A stretch of DNA of 9,612 nt, taken from assembly GCA_002453475.1 (NCBI GenBank), contig DKGY01000034.1, forward strand, positions 10,653 through 20,264, written 5' to 3'. Under the pieces are notes generated by a model. That model had not been told where the DNA came from, did not search any database, and saw only the letters and a program-made list of their open reading frames with translations. The position numbers were made by a program, and so were the translations under genes. Of the stretch, positions 1 through 7,234 are shown one piece after another (positions within the stretch are counted from its first letter, which is position 1; each line of letters starts with the position of its first letter). Source of the stretch: Clostridium sp. UBA6758. GTDB lineage: Bacteria > Bacillota > Clostridia > Clostridiales > Clostridiaceae.

Positions 1-53
1 ATTTTCAGATGCCTAAAATAAAAATGTAAATATACAATAAAGGAGAATTACAC

Positions 54-734
54 ATGGAGATTTTAAAAGTTGAAAATTTAAAGAAATATTATGGACAAGG
101 AGATAATCAGGTTCGTGCTTTAGATGATGTTAGTTTCAGTGTTGATAAAGGGCAATTTGTAGCTATAGTTGGAGCTTCTGGTTCTGGAAAATCTACATTA
201 CTACACCTAATTGGGGGCTTAGATACTCCTACAGAAGGAAAGGTATTTATAAATGATATAGATATATATAAACAGAATGAAACTGGACTTAGCATTTTTA
301 GAAGGAGAAATATAGGATTTATATTTCAGTTTTTTAATTTGATGCCTATTCTTGATGTAGAAGAGAATATTTCCTTACCAGCTCTTCTTGATAGTGAAAA
401 AGTAGATGAGAAATACTTAGATGAAATTATATCTATGATTGGACTAGAAGATAGAAGAAAGCATATTCCAGCAGAGCTTTCAGGAGGACAACAGCAAAGA
501 GTGTCTATAGCAAGAGCTCTTATTAATAAACCATCTATAGTTCTTGCAGATGAGCCAACAGGAAATTTAGATAGTAAAAATTCTAAAGAGGTAATAGAAC
601 TTTTAAAGGTTACAGCAAGAAAATACAATCAAACTCTAATACTTATAACCCATGATAGTAAGGTAGCTGAGCAAGCAGATAGAGTTATAACCATAAGTGA
701 TGGAAAAATAGAAAGTGATAAAATTATGGCATAG
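54..734 (+). CDS. ABC transporter ATP-binding protein, MacB/LolD-like exporter type
   Basis: This is the cytoplasmic ATPase that powers the FtsX-type permease encoded next to it. At 226 aa it is the usual length of a stand-alone LolD/MacB-type ATPase. All expected motifs are intact: Walker A GASGSGKST (about residues 40-48), Q-loop FQFFN with Q92, signature LSGGQQQR (142-149), Walker B IVLADE with the catalytic Glu at 167, D-loop GNLD (170-173) and the switch His in THD (H200). The ATG at 54 has an AAGGAG Shine-Dalgarno 8 nt upstream. The stop is 12 nt before the permease start, so the two genes form one transcription unit. Only 53 nt of upstream sequence is present and I see no convincing promoter in it; the operon could begin further upstream. 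The substrate cannot be read from the sequence. Family members export antimicrobial peptides or lipoproteins, or transmit force across the membrane; export of an envelope-active compound is an inference. Confidence 0.95.
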   Translation: MEILKVENLKKYYGQGDNQVRALDDVSFSVDKGQFVAIVGASGSGKSTLLHLIGGLDTPTEGKVFINDIDIYKQNETGLSIFRRRNIGFIFQFFNLMPILDVEENISLPALLDSEKVDEKYLDEIISMIGLEDRRKHIPAELSGGQQQRVSIARALINKPSIVLADEPTGNLDSKNSKEVIELLKVTARKYNQTLILITHDSKVAEQADRVITISDGKIESDKIMA

Positions 735-746
735 GGGGAATAAACA

Positions 747-3272
747 TTGATTAGCAGTTATAAAACTTTAAGTTGGAGATACTTAAAGGATAATAAAAAA
801 AGAACTATATTAACTATAATAGGAAAAATATTATCAGTTGCACTTATAACATCTATATGCACTTTTATATTAACAGTACAAAATTCAATGTTAGAAAATA
901 CAAAGAAAACAATAGGAGCTTTTCATGTAGCTATAACTAATGTATCTGAGAATGAAATAAATAAAATTGAGACTAATCCTAAGGTAAATTCCATAGGAGT
1001 TATGGTTAGTGAAGATGCAGTACCCTTTATTAAAAATAAGAGTATTCAACTTAATTATTTAAATGAGGCAGCCTTAAAGCTGATGAATGTAAATTTGGAG
1101 GAAGGACAACTACCTAAAAACGATAATGAAATTGTTATTGAAAGATGGATTCTTAGATATTTTAATGAAGAAATCAAAGTTGGAGATGGAGTTAAAATAC
1201 AAGATGAAACTGGAAATGAAAGAAATTATATTTTGTCTGGAATAGCTAAGGACGATTGGAAAAATCAAAGTGAAGGCATATCAAAGGCTTATTTGATAAA
1301 AAATAGTAGTATTATAAAAGAAGACTCTACAGTATTAGTTGAAATTAATGAAAAAGCGGATAAACAAGAAGTGATCAGCGAGATATCTAATCTAATTAGT
1401 GGTAAAAGTAAAGTAAATCAAAATAAGGATTTATTAAGGCTTACAGGGGAATCTAGTAATGGAGGACTAAATAGGTCTATATATAGTGTAACTTTTATTG
1501 TCATAGGAATTGTTGTTTTAGCTACAGTAGTGGTTATCTATAATGCATTCCATATTAGTATAGCAGAGAGAATGAAGCAATTTGGCTTGTTAAGAGCTAT
1601 TGGAACTACTAAAAAACAAATTATGACCCTAGTAATTAGGGAAGCATCTATTATGATACTTATAGGTATTCCACTTGGAATATTTTTTGGAATAGTGTCT
1701 GTATATTGTATTGTCTTTACATTTAGCAAAATATCAGGTTTTGGAGATTTTTCAAACCTTAAAGTGGTAATATCACCTTTAGCACTATTGATAAGTGGAG
1801 GTGTAGGAGCTGTAACTATATACTTCTCAGCTTATCTACCAGCTAGGGGTGCAGGGAAAACTTCACCTTTAGTTGCAATAAGTAGCCAATCTTTAATTAA
1901 AAAAGAAAAGAAAAATAAAAGTGGTAAATTTTTAGGAAGATTCCTTAAAGTCGATACTACCATAGCTTTAAAAAATGTAAAAAGAAATAAAAGAAGATTT
2001 TATGTGACTGTATTATCTATGGCTATAAGCGTAACTTTATTTGTAGCTTTTACGAGTTTTGCTAAGTTTTCTAGTAATTTTGCAGAAAAGGTTACAGAAG
2101 ATAATGATATGGCATTTAGTATATTTCAAAACTACAATACTGATGAGCCACAGGATATAGATGGTAAAATCATTGAAGAAGTAAAGAGTATTCCAGGAAT
2201 AGAGGAAACATATATAAATTATAAGTATATTCCAATGGAAGGGTTTGTTGATAATTCTGCTATACCGGAAGAAGTTAGACAGTGGGCATCAGAAAATGAT
2301 AGTGAAGATTTATTTAATAGTAAAGTGGATGGAGAAAATAAGTCTAAAATTAGGGTTGTATTTCAAGCCTATGAGGATAATAAATTAGAAGCAGCTAAAA
2401 AATATATTAAAGAAGGTAGTATTGATAATCTTAAGGATGGAGAAGTTATTATAGTTAGAGAAACAATATTCTTTGGAGAGGAGAGAAGTCTTATCGCGCC
2501 TATGGCTAAGCTTAAGGTTGGAGATGAAGTTTTAATTAGTAATGCTGAGTATTCAGATGGACAAAAGGAATTTAATAGTAAAGATCTTAAAAAAGTTAAG
2601 GTAGCAGCAATTGTAGATGTACAGCCATTCAATTCTGTTGAGTACCAAGGAACACTGAATGTTATAGGAAGCAAGGAGACTGCTAAAAATATAATAGAAG
2701 GTAATCCACAGCAGATGGAAAACTTTAAAATTGATGGTATAGAAATAAAGATTAGTGATGAAAGCTATGTAGATAAAATAGATGAGTCTCTAAAAAAGAT
2801 AGAAAATACTAATGCAGGGCTTAATTATAATAATAAGATTGAGGCTGCTAAAAGCGATAAGGCATTCAAATTGCAAATAAGTATATTACTTATGGGCTTT
2901 ACAATAGTAATTGCGCTAATAAGTGCTGTAAATATAGTGAATACAGTAACTACAAATATTCTTCTCAGAAGCAAAGAAATAGCAGCTTTAAAAGCTATAG
3001 GAATGACAAGGAAACAAGTAAAAAAGATGATAACTTTTGAAGGAGTATTATTTGGATTATATGGCGGAATCATTGGCTCCATACTGGGTACTATATTATC
3101 ATATGTATTGTATAATCCAATGTCCAACATTAGAGATTTCAAGTTTATATTACCTTGGGAGAGTATTATTATAGCTATAATAGCTGTAGTTATTATGGGA
3201 TATGTTTCAGCACTAATACCTCTTAGAAGATTAAATAAAGAAAATATTATTGATGGTATAAGGGGAGAGTAA
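747..3272 (+). CDS. ABC transporter permease with two FtsX-like halves (8 predicted TM segments)
   Basis: This 841-aa membrane protein is the permease partner of the preceding ATPase. It reads as two fused MacB/FtsX-type units. Unit 1 has a TM segment at about 20-43, an extracytoplasmic domain at about 45-245, then TM segments near 247-268, 300-325 and 340-365. Unit 2 has a TM segment near 417-438, an external domain at about 440-705, then TM segments near 709-733, 764-788 and 804-826. The conserved cytoplasmic loop after the first TM of each core repeats recognisably: RMKQFGLLRAIGTTKKQI (275-292) and RSKEIAALKAIGMTRKQV (741-758). This internal duplication is typical of 8-TM FtsX-domain permeases and differs from the ~650-aa, 10-TM BceB type. 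The start is TTG at 747, placed 6 nt after an AGGGGGAA Shine-Dalgarno that overlaps the upstream stop codon; no in-frame ATG lies nearby. An intrinsic terminator follows. The substrate is unknown. Efflux of, or resistance to, a peptide or membrane-active agent is inferred from family and the adjacent two-component system. Confidence 0.93.
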   Translation: MISSYKTLSWRYLKDNKKRTILTIIGKILSVALITSICTFILTVQNSMLENTKKTIGAFHVAITNVSENEINKIETNPKVNSIGVMVSEDAVPFIKNKSIQLNYLNEAALKLMNVNLEEGQLPKNDNEIVIERWILRYFNEEIKVGDGVKIQDETGNERNYILSGIAKDDWKNQSEGISKAYLIKNSSIIKEDSTVLVEINEKADKQEVISEISNLISGKSKVNQNKDLLRLTGESSNGGLNRSIYSVTFIVIGIVVLATVVVIYNAFHISIAERMKQFGLLRAIGTTKKQIMTLVIREASIMILIGIPLGIFFGIVSVYCIVFTFSKISGFGDFSNLKVVISPLALLISGGVGAVTIYFSAYLPARGAGKTSPLVAISSQSLIKKEKKNKSGKFLGRFLKVDTTIALKNVKRNKRRFYVTVLSMAISVTLFVAFTSFAKFSSNFAEKVTEDNDMAFSIFQNYNTDEPQDIDGKIIEEVKSIPGIEETYINYKYIPMEGFVDNSAIPEEVRQWASENDSEDLFNSKVDGENKSKIRVVFQAYEDNKLEAAKKYIKEGSIDNLKDGEVIIVRETIFFGEERSLIAPMAKLKVGDEVLISNAEYSDGQKEFNSKDLKKVKVAAIVDVQPFNSVEYQGTLNVIGSKETAKNIIEGNPQQMENFKIDGIEIKISDESYVDKIDESLKKIENTNAGLNYNNKIEAAKSDKAFKLQISILLMGFTIVIALISAVNIVNTVTTNILLRSKEIAALKAIGMTRKQVKKMITFEGVLFGLYGGIIGSILGTILSYVLYNPMSNIRDFKFILPWESIIIAIIAVVIMGYVSALIPLRRLNKENIIDGIRGE

Positions 3273-3317
3273 ACTATTATATAAAGTAGCAATTCTAAAA
3301 TAAGAAATAGATAAAAT

Positions 3318-3348
3318 AAAAATCCAAGGAAATATTCTTTGGATTTTT
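3318..3348 (+). terminator. Rho-independent terminator of the ABC transporter operon
   Basis: Left arm 3318-3331 pairs with right arm 3335-3348 around a 3-nt loop (14 positions, one G-T wobble). The core is ATCCAAGGAA against TTCTTTGGAT. The right arm runs into TTTTTGTTTTAA, a suitable U-rich tail. It lies 45 nt after the permease stop and separates the transporter operon from the two-component genes. Confidence 0.85.
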
Positions 3349-3503
3349 GTTTTAATATAATTCTAAGATAAGCTTTTTAAAATCCTTATGATGTTATATG
3401 ATTTTAATGATAGTATCAAGTTATAAATGCAAATTTTAATTAGTGTTTAGGGATTAATGTTAAATAAATAATTTAAGGGTTTGTTTATGAAGGAGGTTGC
3501 GTG
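3349..3503. other. Intergenic leader of the two-component operon, no clear promoter
   Basis: This AT-rich spacer lies between the transporter terminator and the response regulator. It should hold the promoter of the two-component operon. The best -10-like match is TATAAA near 3422-3427, but no good -35 sits at the right distance. TTTAGGG (3446-3452) and TTTAAGGG (3472-3479) are similar and 26 nt apart, which is not a convincing OmpR-type tandem site. The only firm signal is the AGGAGG Shine-Dalgarno at 3491-3496. Confidence 0.4.
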
Positions 3504-4202
3504 ATGAATAGAATTTTATTAGTTGAAGATGATCAGGCATTGGCTTTAGGAGTAGAATATACCCTTCAAGAAGAAGGATATCAGGTTTTTAGAGCGGGAT
3601 CGATAGAGAATGGAAAAGATAAATTTAATAATACGGATTTTGATTTGATACTTTTAGATATAAATTTACCTGATGGAAGTGGATATGACTTTTGTAAGTA
3701 TGTAAAAGAAAAGAAGGACACACCTATAATATTTTTAACTGCCCTAGATGAGGAGGTAAATATAATTTTGGGATTAGATATGGGCGGTGATGATTATATA
3801 ACAAAACCTTTTAGAGTAAAGGAGTTATTATCAAGAATTCGTGTAGTTTTAAGAAGAGTTGGCAAAGGTGATAGCATTTTGACACTTTTAAAATCAGAAG
3901 ATATAACTATTAACACGTCTAGTGCAGAAGTGTCCAAAGGTAGTGAAAAGATATCATTGACAGCAAAGGAATATAAGCTTCTTTTAGCATTTCTACAGAA
4001 TCCAGGAATATTACTTAGCAAGGAGCACATATTAAGGGAGTTATTTGGTGATGAGGGAGCATATGTGGAGGAAAATACCCTTTCAGTCTATATTAAAAGA
4101 CTTAGAGAAAAGATAGAGGATAATCCTAGTAAGCCAGAATATGTTATTACCAAAAGAGGAATGGGCTATATGTGGATAAAAGAAGTTGTTAATGGAAAGT
4201 AG
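3504..4202 (+). CDS. OmpR/PhoB-family response regulator
   Basis: This is a DNA-binding transcription regulator, phosphorylated by the kinase encoded directly downstream. Counting from the ATG at 3504 it is 232 aa, the standard family length. The N-terminal receiver domain (about 1-115) has the acidic pocket E8/D9/D10, phospho-acceptor D52 in LLDINLPDGSG, T79 and K101 in TKPF. The C-terminal winged-helix domain (about 130-228) ends with the typical pattern ENTLSVYIKRLREKIE followed by VITKRGMGYMW. Two starts are possible. GTG at 3501 is only 4 nt from the AGGAGG at 3491-3496, while the adjoining ATG at 3504 is 7 nt away and gives the canonical MNRILLVEDD, so I chose the ATG. Its stop codon overlaps the Shine-Dalgarno of the kinase gene, so translation of the two is probably coupled. 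Likely targets are the adjacent ABC operon, its own operon, or both; this is inferred from position. Confidence 0.95.
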   Translation: MNRILLVEDDQALALGVEYTLQEEGYQVFRAGSIENGKDKFNNTDFDLILLDINLPDGSGYDFCKYVKEKKDTPIIFLTALDEEVNIILGLDMGGDDYITKPFRVKELLSRIRVVLRRVGKGDSILTLLKSEDITINTSSAEVSKGSEKISLTAKEYKLLLAFLQNPGILLSKEHILRELFGDEGAYVEENTLSVYIKRLREKIEDNPSKPEYVITKRGMGYMWIKEVVNGK

Positions 4203-4211
4203 GAGAAATTA

Positions 4212-5495
4212 ATGAAAGAGTTTATAAATCCAGAATTAAAAAAGAGTTCCATAGTATTGATGACTATAATTACAATATTTATATTTATCGTGAACGTATG
4301 GATTACTTTTAGTTTTAATAGTATAAAGAGTCAATATATAGATGGCAGAGCTGCAATGATATCTATAATGTCAGAAAAATTCCCTAACATTGAAGCGGAT
4401 TTAGTAGAGGTAGCCTTTAAAGTGCCAACAAAGGAAGAGATAAAATTAGGAGAAAAAATTTTAGATAATTACGGGTATAAAGACAATTTAGATATAATGT
4501 ATATAGATGGAATAAATGAAGCTTTTAAAAATAGCAAATTTATATTTATAATTATAGGTAGTACATTTGGAGGTTTACTAATATTATTAAATTATATTCA
4601 GTATAGATGTATATATAGTCGAGTAAGAAATTTGACAAGAGCTTCAAAGGAAATACTGGAAGAAAACTATGATGTAAATCTTTATGAAGAGAAGGAAGGA
4701 GATTTTGCAAAACTTTCTTATGGATTTAAAAATATGAGACAAGTTTTACAAAGTCAGATGATAGATTTAAAAAAGGAAAAGGAGTTTCTAGTAAATATAT
4801 TATCAGACATATCCCATCAATTAAAAACACCACTGTCTGCTCTTATTATTTACAATGATATTTTAAGTAATAAGGAAATTAGTGAAGAAAATAGGAAAAA
4901 ATTCTTAAATAATAGTAAGACACAATTAAATCGTATGGATTGGCTTATAAAAAGTATGTTGAAGCTAGCTAAGGTAGATGCAAGAGCAATTGAATTTAAT
5001 ATGAAGGAAAATAGTTTAGTTAATACTATTTATGAAGTTATAGACAATGTTGCATTGATGGCAGCAGAAAATAAAGTTAATATAATATTTGAAAATAAAA
5101 TGTATGAAGAGGCATTAATAAGTAATAAAGTAGAAATTGACAAAGAAAATAAAAATAAGTTTATGTTTAATTATGACGAGAAATGGTTAGGAGAAGCTTT
5201 GATTAATATAGTTAAGAATGGTATAGAGCATAGTGATAATGGTGAAATTTATATAGAGCTTGAAGAAAATCATATAAATACAAAGATAATAGTAAGGGAC
5301 AAGGGAGTAGGAATTAGTGAAAAGGATCTTCCTAATATTTTTAAGAGATTTTATAAGGGGGGAAAATCTGAGTCTGTTGGAATTGGATTATCTCTTAGTA
5401 AATCAATTATTGAAGCGCAAGGAGGATATATAGAAGTTAGAAGTAAAGTGGACATAGGTACTGAATTTAAAATTGTACTTATGAGAAGTATTTAA
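4212..5495 (+). CDS. Membrane-bound sensor histidine kinase (HAMP-HisKA-HATPase)
   Basis: This is the sensor partner of the preceding regulator, 427 aa. TM1 (about 13-35) and TM2 (about 109-128) flank an external loop of about 73 residues, too short for a large ligand-binding domain. A HAMP-like linker follows (about 130-183), with the typical EGDFAKL stretch. The dimerisation and phospho-acceptor helix contains SDISHQLKTPLSA with H202. The ATPase domain has N-box INIVKNGIEHS (N336), G1 box RDKGVGI (362-368), F-box IFKRFYKG (376-383) and G2 box VGIGLSLS (389-396). All catalytic motifs are intact. The ATG at 4212 follows an AGGAGA Shine-Dalgarno that overlaps the regulator stop, leaving 9 nt between the genes. 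No clear terminator follows; the next signal is the promoter at 5541-5570. The ligand is unknown. Kinases beside FtsX-type transporters often respond to antimicrobial peptides or to the transporter itself, so that is a reasonable but unproven guess. Confidence 0.95.
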   Translation: MKEFINPELKKSSIVLMTIITIFIFIVNVWITFSFNSIKSQYIDGRAAMISIMSEKFPNIEADLVEVAFKVPTKEEIKLGEKILDNYGYKDNLDIMYIDGINEAFKNSKFIFIIIGSTFGGLLILLNYIQYRCIYSRVRNLTRASKEILEENYDVNLYEEKEGDFAKLSYGFKNMRQVLQSQMIDLKKEKEFLVNILSDISHQLKTPLSALIIYNDILSNKEISEENRKKFLNNSKTQLNRMDWLIKSMLKLAKVDARAIEFNMKENSLVNTIYEVIDNVALMAAENKVNIIFENKMYEEALISNKVEIDKENKNKFMFNYDEKWLGEALINIVKNGIEHSDNGEIYIELEENHINTKIIVRDKGVGISEKDLPNIFKRFYKGGKSESVGIGLSLSKSIIEAQGGYIEVRSKVDIGTEFKIVLMRSI

Positions 5496-5540
5496 TATAA
5501 ATTATAAAGATAGTAAAAAAGACTGAAGAATTTAATATAT

Positions 5541-5570
5541 TTGTAATTTTATGATGAAAAATGATATAAT
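5541..5570 (+). promoter_or_regulatory. Sigma-A-type promoter with extended -10, upstream of rmuC
   Basis: A -35 box TTGTAA (5541-5546) and a perfect -10 box TATAAT (5565-5570) are 18 nt apart. The -10 is preceded by TGA, giving an extended -10 (TGnTATAAT). A start site near 5576-5577 is predicted. This is the best promoter match seen in the window. It lies 46 nt after the kinase stop and would start a transcript with a leader of about 128 nt before the rmuC ATG. Confidence 0.75.
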
Positions 5571-5576
5571 GAATAA

Positions 5577-5692
5577 GGGAACATATTTTCATGTTTCTTA
5601 ATTTAACCTTAAATATAAGGCTATATAGATAAAATTTTCTATTTAGCCTTTAAGTGGTATTTAAGGTTTTATTCTTATATAATTTTAAGAAT
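5577..5692 (+). ncRNA. Structured RNA leader or small RNA upstream of rmuC (candidate)
   Basis: Immediately after the predicted start site the RNA can fold into a series of hairpins. H1 pairs 5577-5584 with 5591-5598 (6-nt loop, two G-T wobbles). H2 is a nested double stem: an outer 11-bp perfect stem, 5605-5615 with 5658-5668, encloses an inner stem of 5617-5629 with 5638-5650 (12 pairs, one mismatch). Only one unpaired nucleotide separates the two stems on the left and seven on the right. The T-rich run TTTTATTCTTATAT follows, so H2 could act as a terminator or attenuator. H3 pairs 5671-5677 with 5686-5692 and abuts the GGAG ribosome binding site of rmuC. I recognise no known riboswitch or T-box consensus. 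It could be a cis-acting leader, a short small RNA ending near 5680, or simply a terminator. AT-rich DNA forms weak hairpins easily, but the 11-bp and 7-bp uninterrupted stems with G-C pairs are hard to dismiss. Confidence 0.5.
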
Positions 5693-5704
5693 GGAGATGA
5701 GGTT

Positions 5705-7084
5705 ATGGAGATTCTTTTGGTAATTGTAATTATATTATTAATTATAAATACATATTTTACTTTAAACAATTCTAGAAATAGAATTCAAAAGGGCAGTACA
5801 GCTAATATTGGGAATTCAATTTTACAGATACAGCAAGGAGTAGGAGATATAGATAAAAGTGTTGATAAATTAGAAAAAGCATTTAGAGATGAAATTTCTA
5901 GAAATAGAGAGGAATCCCGTAAAGGTGAAAAAGAAGCTAGAATTGAGTTGAGTATTCAAGTACAGAGGTTAAGTGAAGCTATTTTAGGTAGAATGAGTGA
6001 AATAGCAAATTTTCAAAAGAATCAATTAGACACTTATTCTAATACTATAGAAAAATCCCTTAAATCCTTCGAAAATCAATTTTCTAAAAGTGTTAATGAG
6101 TTCAATAATCTTCAAAAGGAAAAATTTAATGATTTATCCCAAAAACAAGGTGAATTACTTAAATCCACTGAGGATAAGTTAGAAAAAATGAGAGAAACTG
6201 TGGATGAAAAGTTGCAAAGTACTTTGGAAAAGAGACTAGGAGAGTCCTTTAAGCTGGTAAGTGAAAGATTAGAAGTTGTACATAAAGGACTAGGGGAGAT
6301 GCAAACCTTAGCCATGGGAGTAGGAGATTTAAAAAAAGTCCTTTCTAATGTTAAAACTAGAGGAACTCTAGGAGAAATTCAGTTAGGAAGGATTTTAGAT
6401 CAAATTCTAACTAAAGATCAGTATGACATAAATGTAGCAACTAAAAAGGGATCTAGAGATAATGTGGAATTTGCAATAAGACTTCCTGGTAAGGATAAAG
6501 CTTCTGATGTAGTATATCTTCCAGTAGATTCAAAGTTTCCTTTAGATGTATATCATAACTTAGTGGATGCCTATGATACAGGAGATCAAAGTTTAATTGA
6601 AGAGGGTTATAAAAAGTTAGAAGCAGCTATAAAGAAGTCAGCTAAGGATATTAGAGATAAATATATTGACCCACCTTATACCACTGATTTTGCAATTATG
6701 TTTTTACCAATAGAAGGTCTTTATGCAGAGGTAGTTAAGAGAACTAATTTAGTTGAAATTCTTCAAAGAGAGTATAAGATAAATATAACAGGACCCACAA
6801 CTTTAGCAGCACTTTTAAATAGTTTACAGATGGGCTTTAGAACTCTTGCTATTGAAAAGAGATCTAGTGAGGTCTGGAATGTACTTGGAGCAGTAAAAAC
6901 AGAGTTTGGAAAATTTGAAGAAGTGCTTAAAGCTACACAAAAAAAGTTAAATCAAGCAAGTACAGATTTAGATAAACTTGTAGGTACAAGGACTAAGCAG
7001 ATTAACAAAAAACTTATGAGTGTAGAAAGTTTGACAAATGATGTATCAGAGAAATATATAGATGTATTTCCTATAGAGGAATAG
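5705..7084 (+). CDS. rmuC: RmuC family protein (membrane-anchored nuclease-like)
   Basis: RmuC-family proteins are linked to limiting DNA rearrangement at inverted repeats (Escherichia coli RmuC); their exact activity is not settled. From the ATG at 5705 the protein is 459 aa. It begins with one hydrophobic anchor (about 2-18), followed by a long charged coiled-coil region (about 40-210). The globular RmuC domain starts near 215 with the hallmark RGTLGEIQLGRIL (219-231, E224), then VEFAIRLPG (254-262) and LPVDSKFP (272-279, D275 and K277). These are the expected positions of a PD-(D/E)xK-like active site. A longer reading frame opens at GTG 5654, but that codon lies inside a hairpin and has no ribosome binding site. 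The ATG at 5705 has GGAG 8 nt upstream and puts the TM anchor at the N-terminus, so I prefer it. The gene has its own likely promoter and structured leader. No terminator is obvious after the stop. Confidence 0.93.
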   Translation: MEILLVIVIILLIINTYFTLNNSRNRIQKGSTANIGNSILQIQQGVGDIDKSVDKLEKAFRDEISRNREESRKGEKEARIELSIQVQRLSEAILGRMSEIANFQKNQLDTYSNTIEKSLKSFENQFSKSVNEFNNLQKEKFNDLSQKQGELLKSTEDKLEKMRETVDEKLQSTLEKRLGESFKLVSERLEVVHKGLGEMQTLAMGVGDLKKVLSNVKTRGTLGEIQLGRILDQILTKDQYDINVATKKGSRDNVEFAIRLPGKDKASDVVYLPVDSKFPLDVYHNLVDAYDTGDQSLIEEGYKKLEAAIKKSAKDIRDKYIDPPYTTDFAIMFLPIEGLYAEVVKRTNLVEILQREYKINITGPTTLAALLNSLQMGFRTLAIEKRSSEVWNVLGAVKTEFGKFEEVLKATQKKLNQASTDLDKLVGTRTKQINKKLMSVESLTNDVSEKYIDVFPIEE

Positions 7085-7097
7085 TGGCGTATAAGTA

Positions 7098-7145
7098 TAT
7101 TCTAGATTGTTTTTGTCTAATATATATGAAAGACATTCTAGAATA
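7098..7145. repeat. Inverted repeat with paired TTCTAGA palindromes upstream of the cyclase gene
   Basis: The arms TATTCTAGA (7098-7106) and TCTAGAATA (7137-7145) are perfect 9-bp inverted copies 30 nt apart. Each arm also sits in its own short palindrome: ATTCTAGAAT at 7135-7144 is perfect, and ATTCTAGATT at 7099-7108 differs by one base. An inner stem TGTCT/AGACA (7114-7118 with 7131-7135) can extend the fold. No T-run follows on either strand, so it does not look like an intrinsic terminator. It could be a pair of operator sites for a dimeric regulator, or an RNA 3' end structure of rmuC. Confidence 0.5.
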
Positions 7146-7234
7146 ACACATATTGAAATAATTCATTAAGTTTTTAAAAATAAAAAAGACAAAACATAAT
7201 GAAACCATATTTTGAAAAAGGAGGCTTTTGAAGT

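Noticed and set aside
2825..3292. Minus-strand open frame of 155 codons opposite the permease C-terminus
   Set aside because: It is antisense to a strongly supported transmembrane region; its hydrophobic, Ile/Leu-rich translation is the mirror of TM codons, and no ribosome binding site or family resemblance is seen.
3446..3479. TTTAGGG / TTTAAGGG pair as a binding site of the response regulator
   Set aside because: The copies are imperfect and spaced 26 nt apart, not the 10-11 nt register expected for OmpR-type tandem sites, and no similar pair is visible upstream of the transporter.
5551..5601. Possible 16-residue leader peptide (ATG ATG AAA AAT ... TCT TAA) in front of rmuC
   Set aside because: It begins upstream of the predicted transcription start, overlaps the -10 box and has no Shine-Dalgarno, so it is unlikely to be translated from this promoter.
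5654..5704. N-terminal extension of RmuC starting at GTG 5654
   Set aside because: No ribosome binding site precedes it, it lies within the leader hairpin, and it would put 17 extra residues ahead of the membrane anchor; ATG 5705 has a better-placed GGAG.
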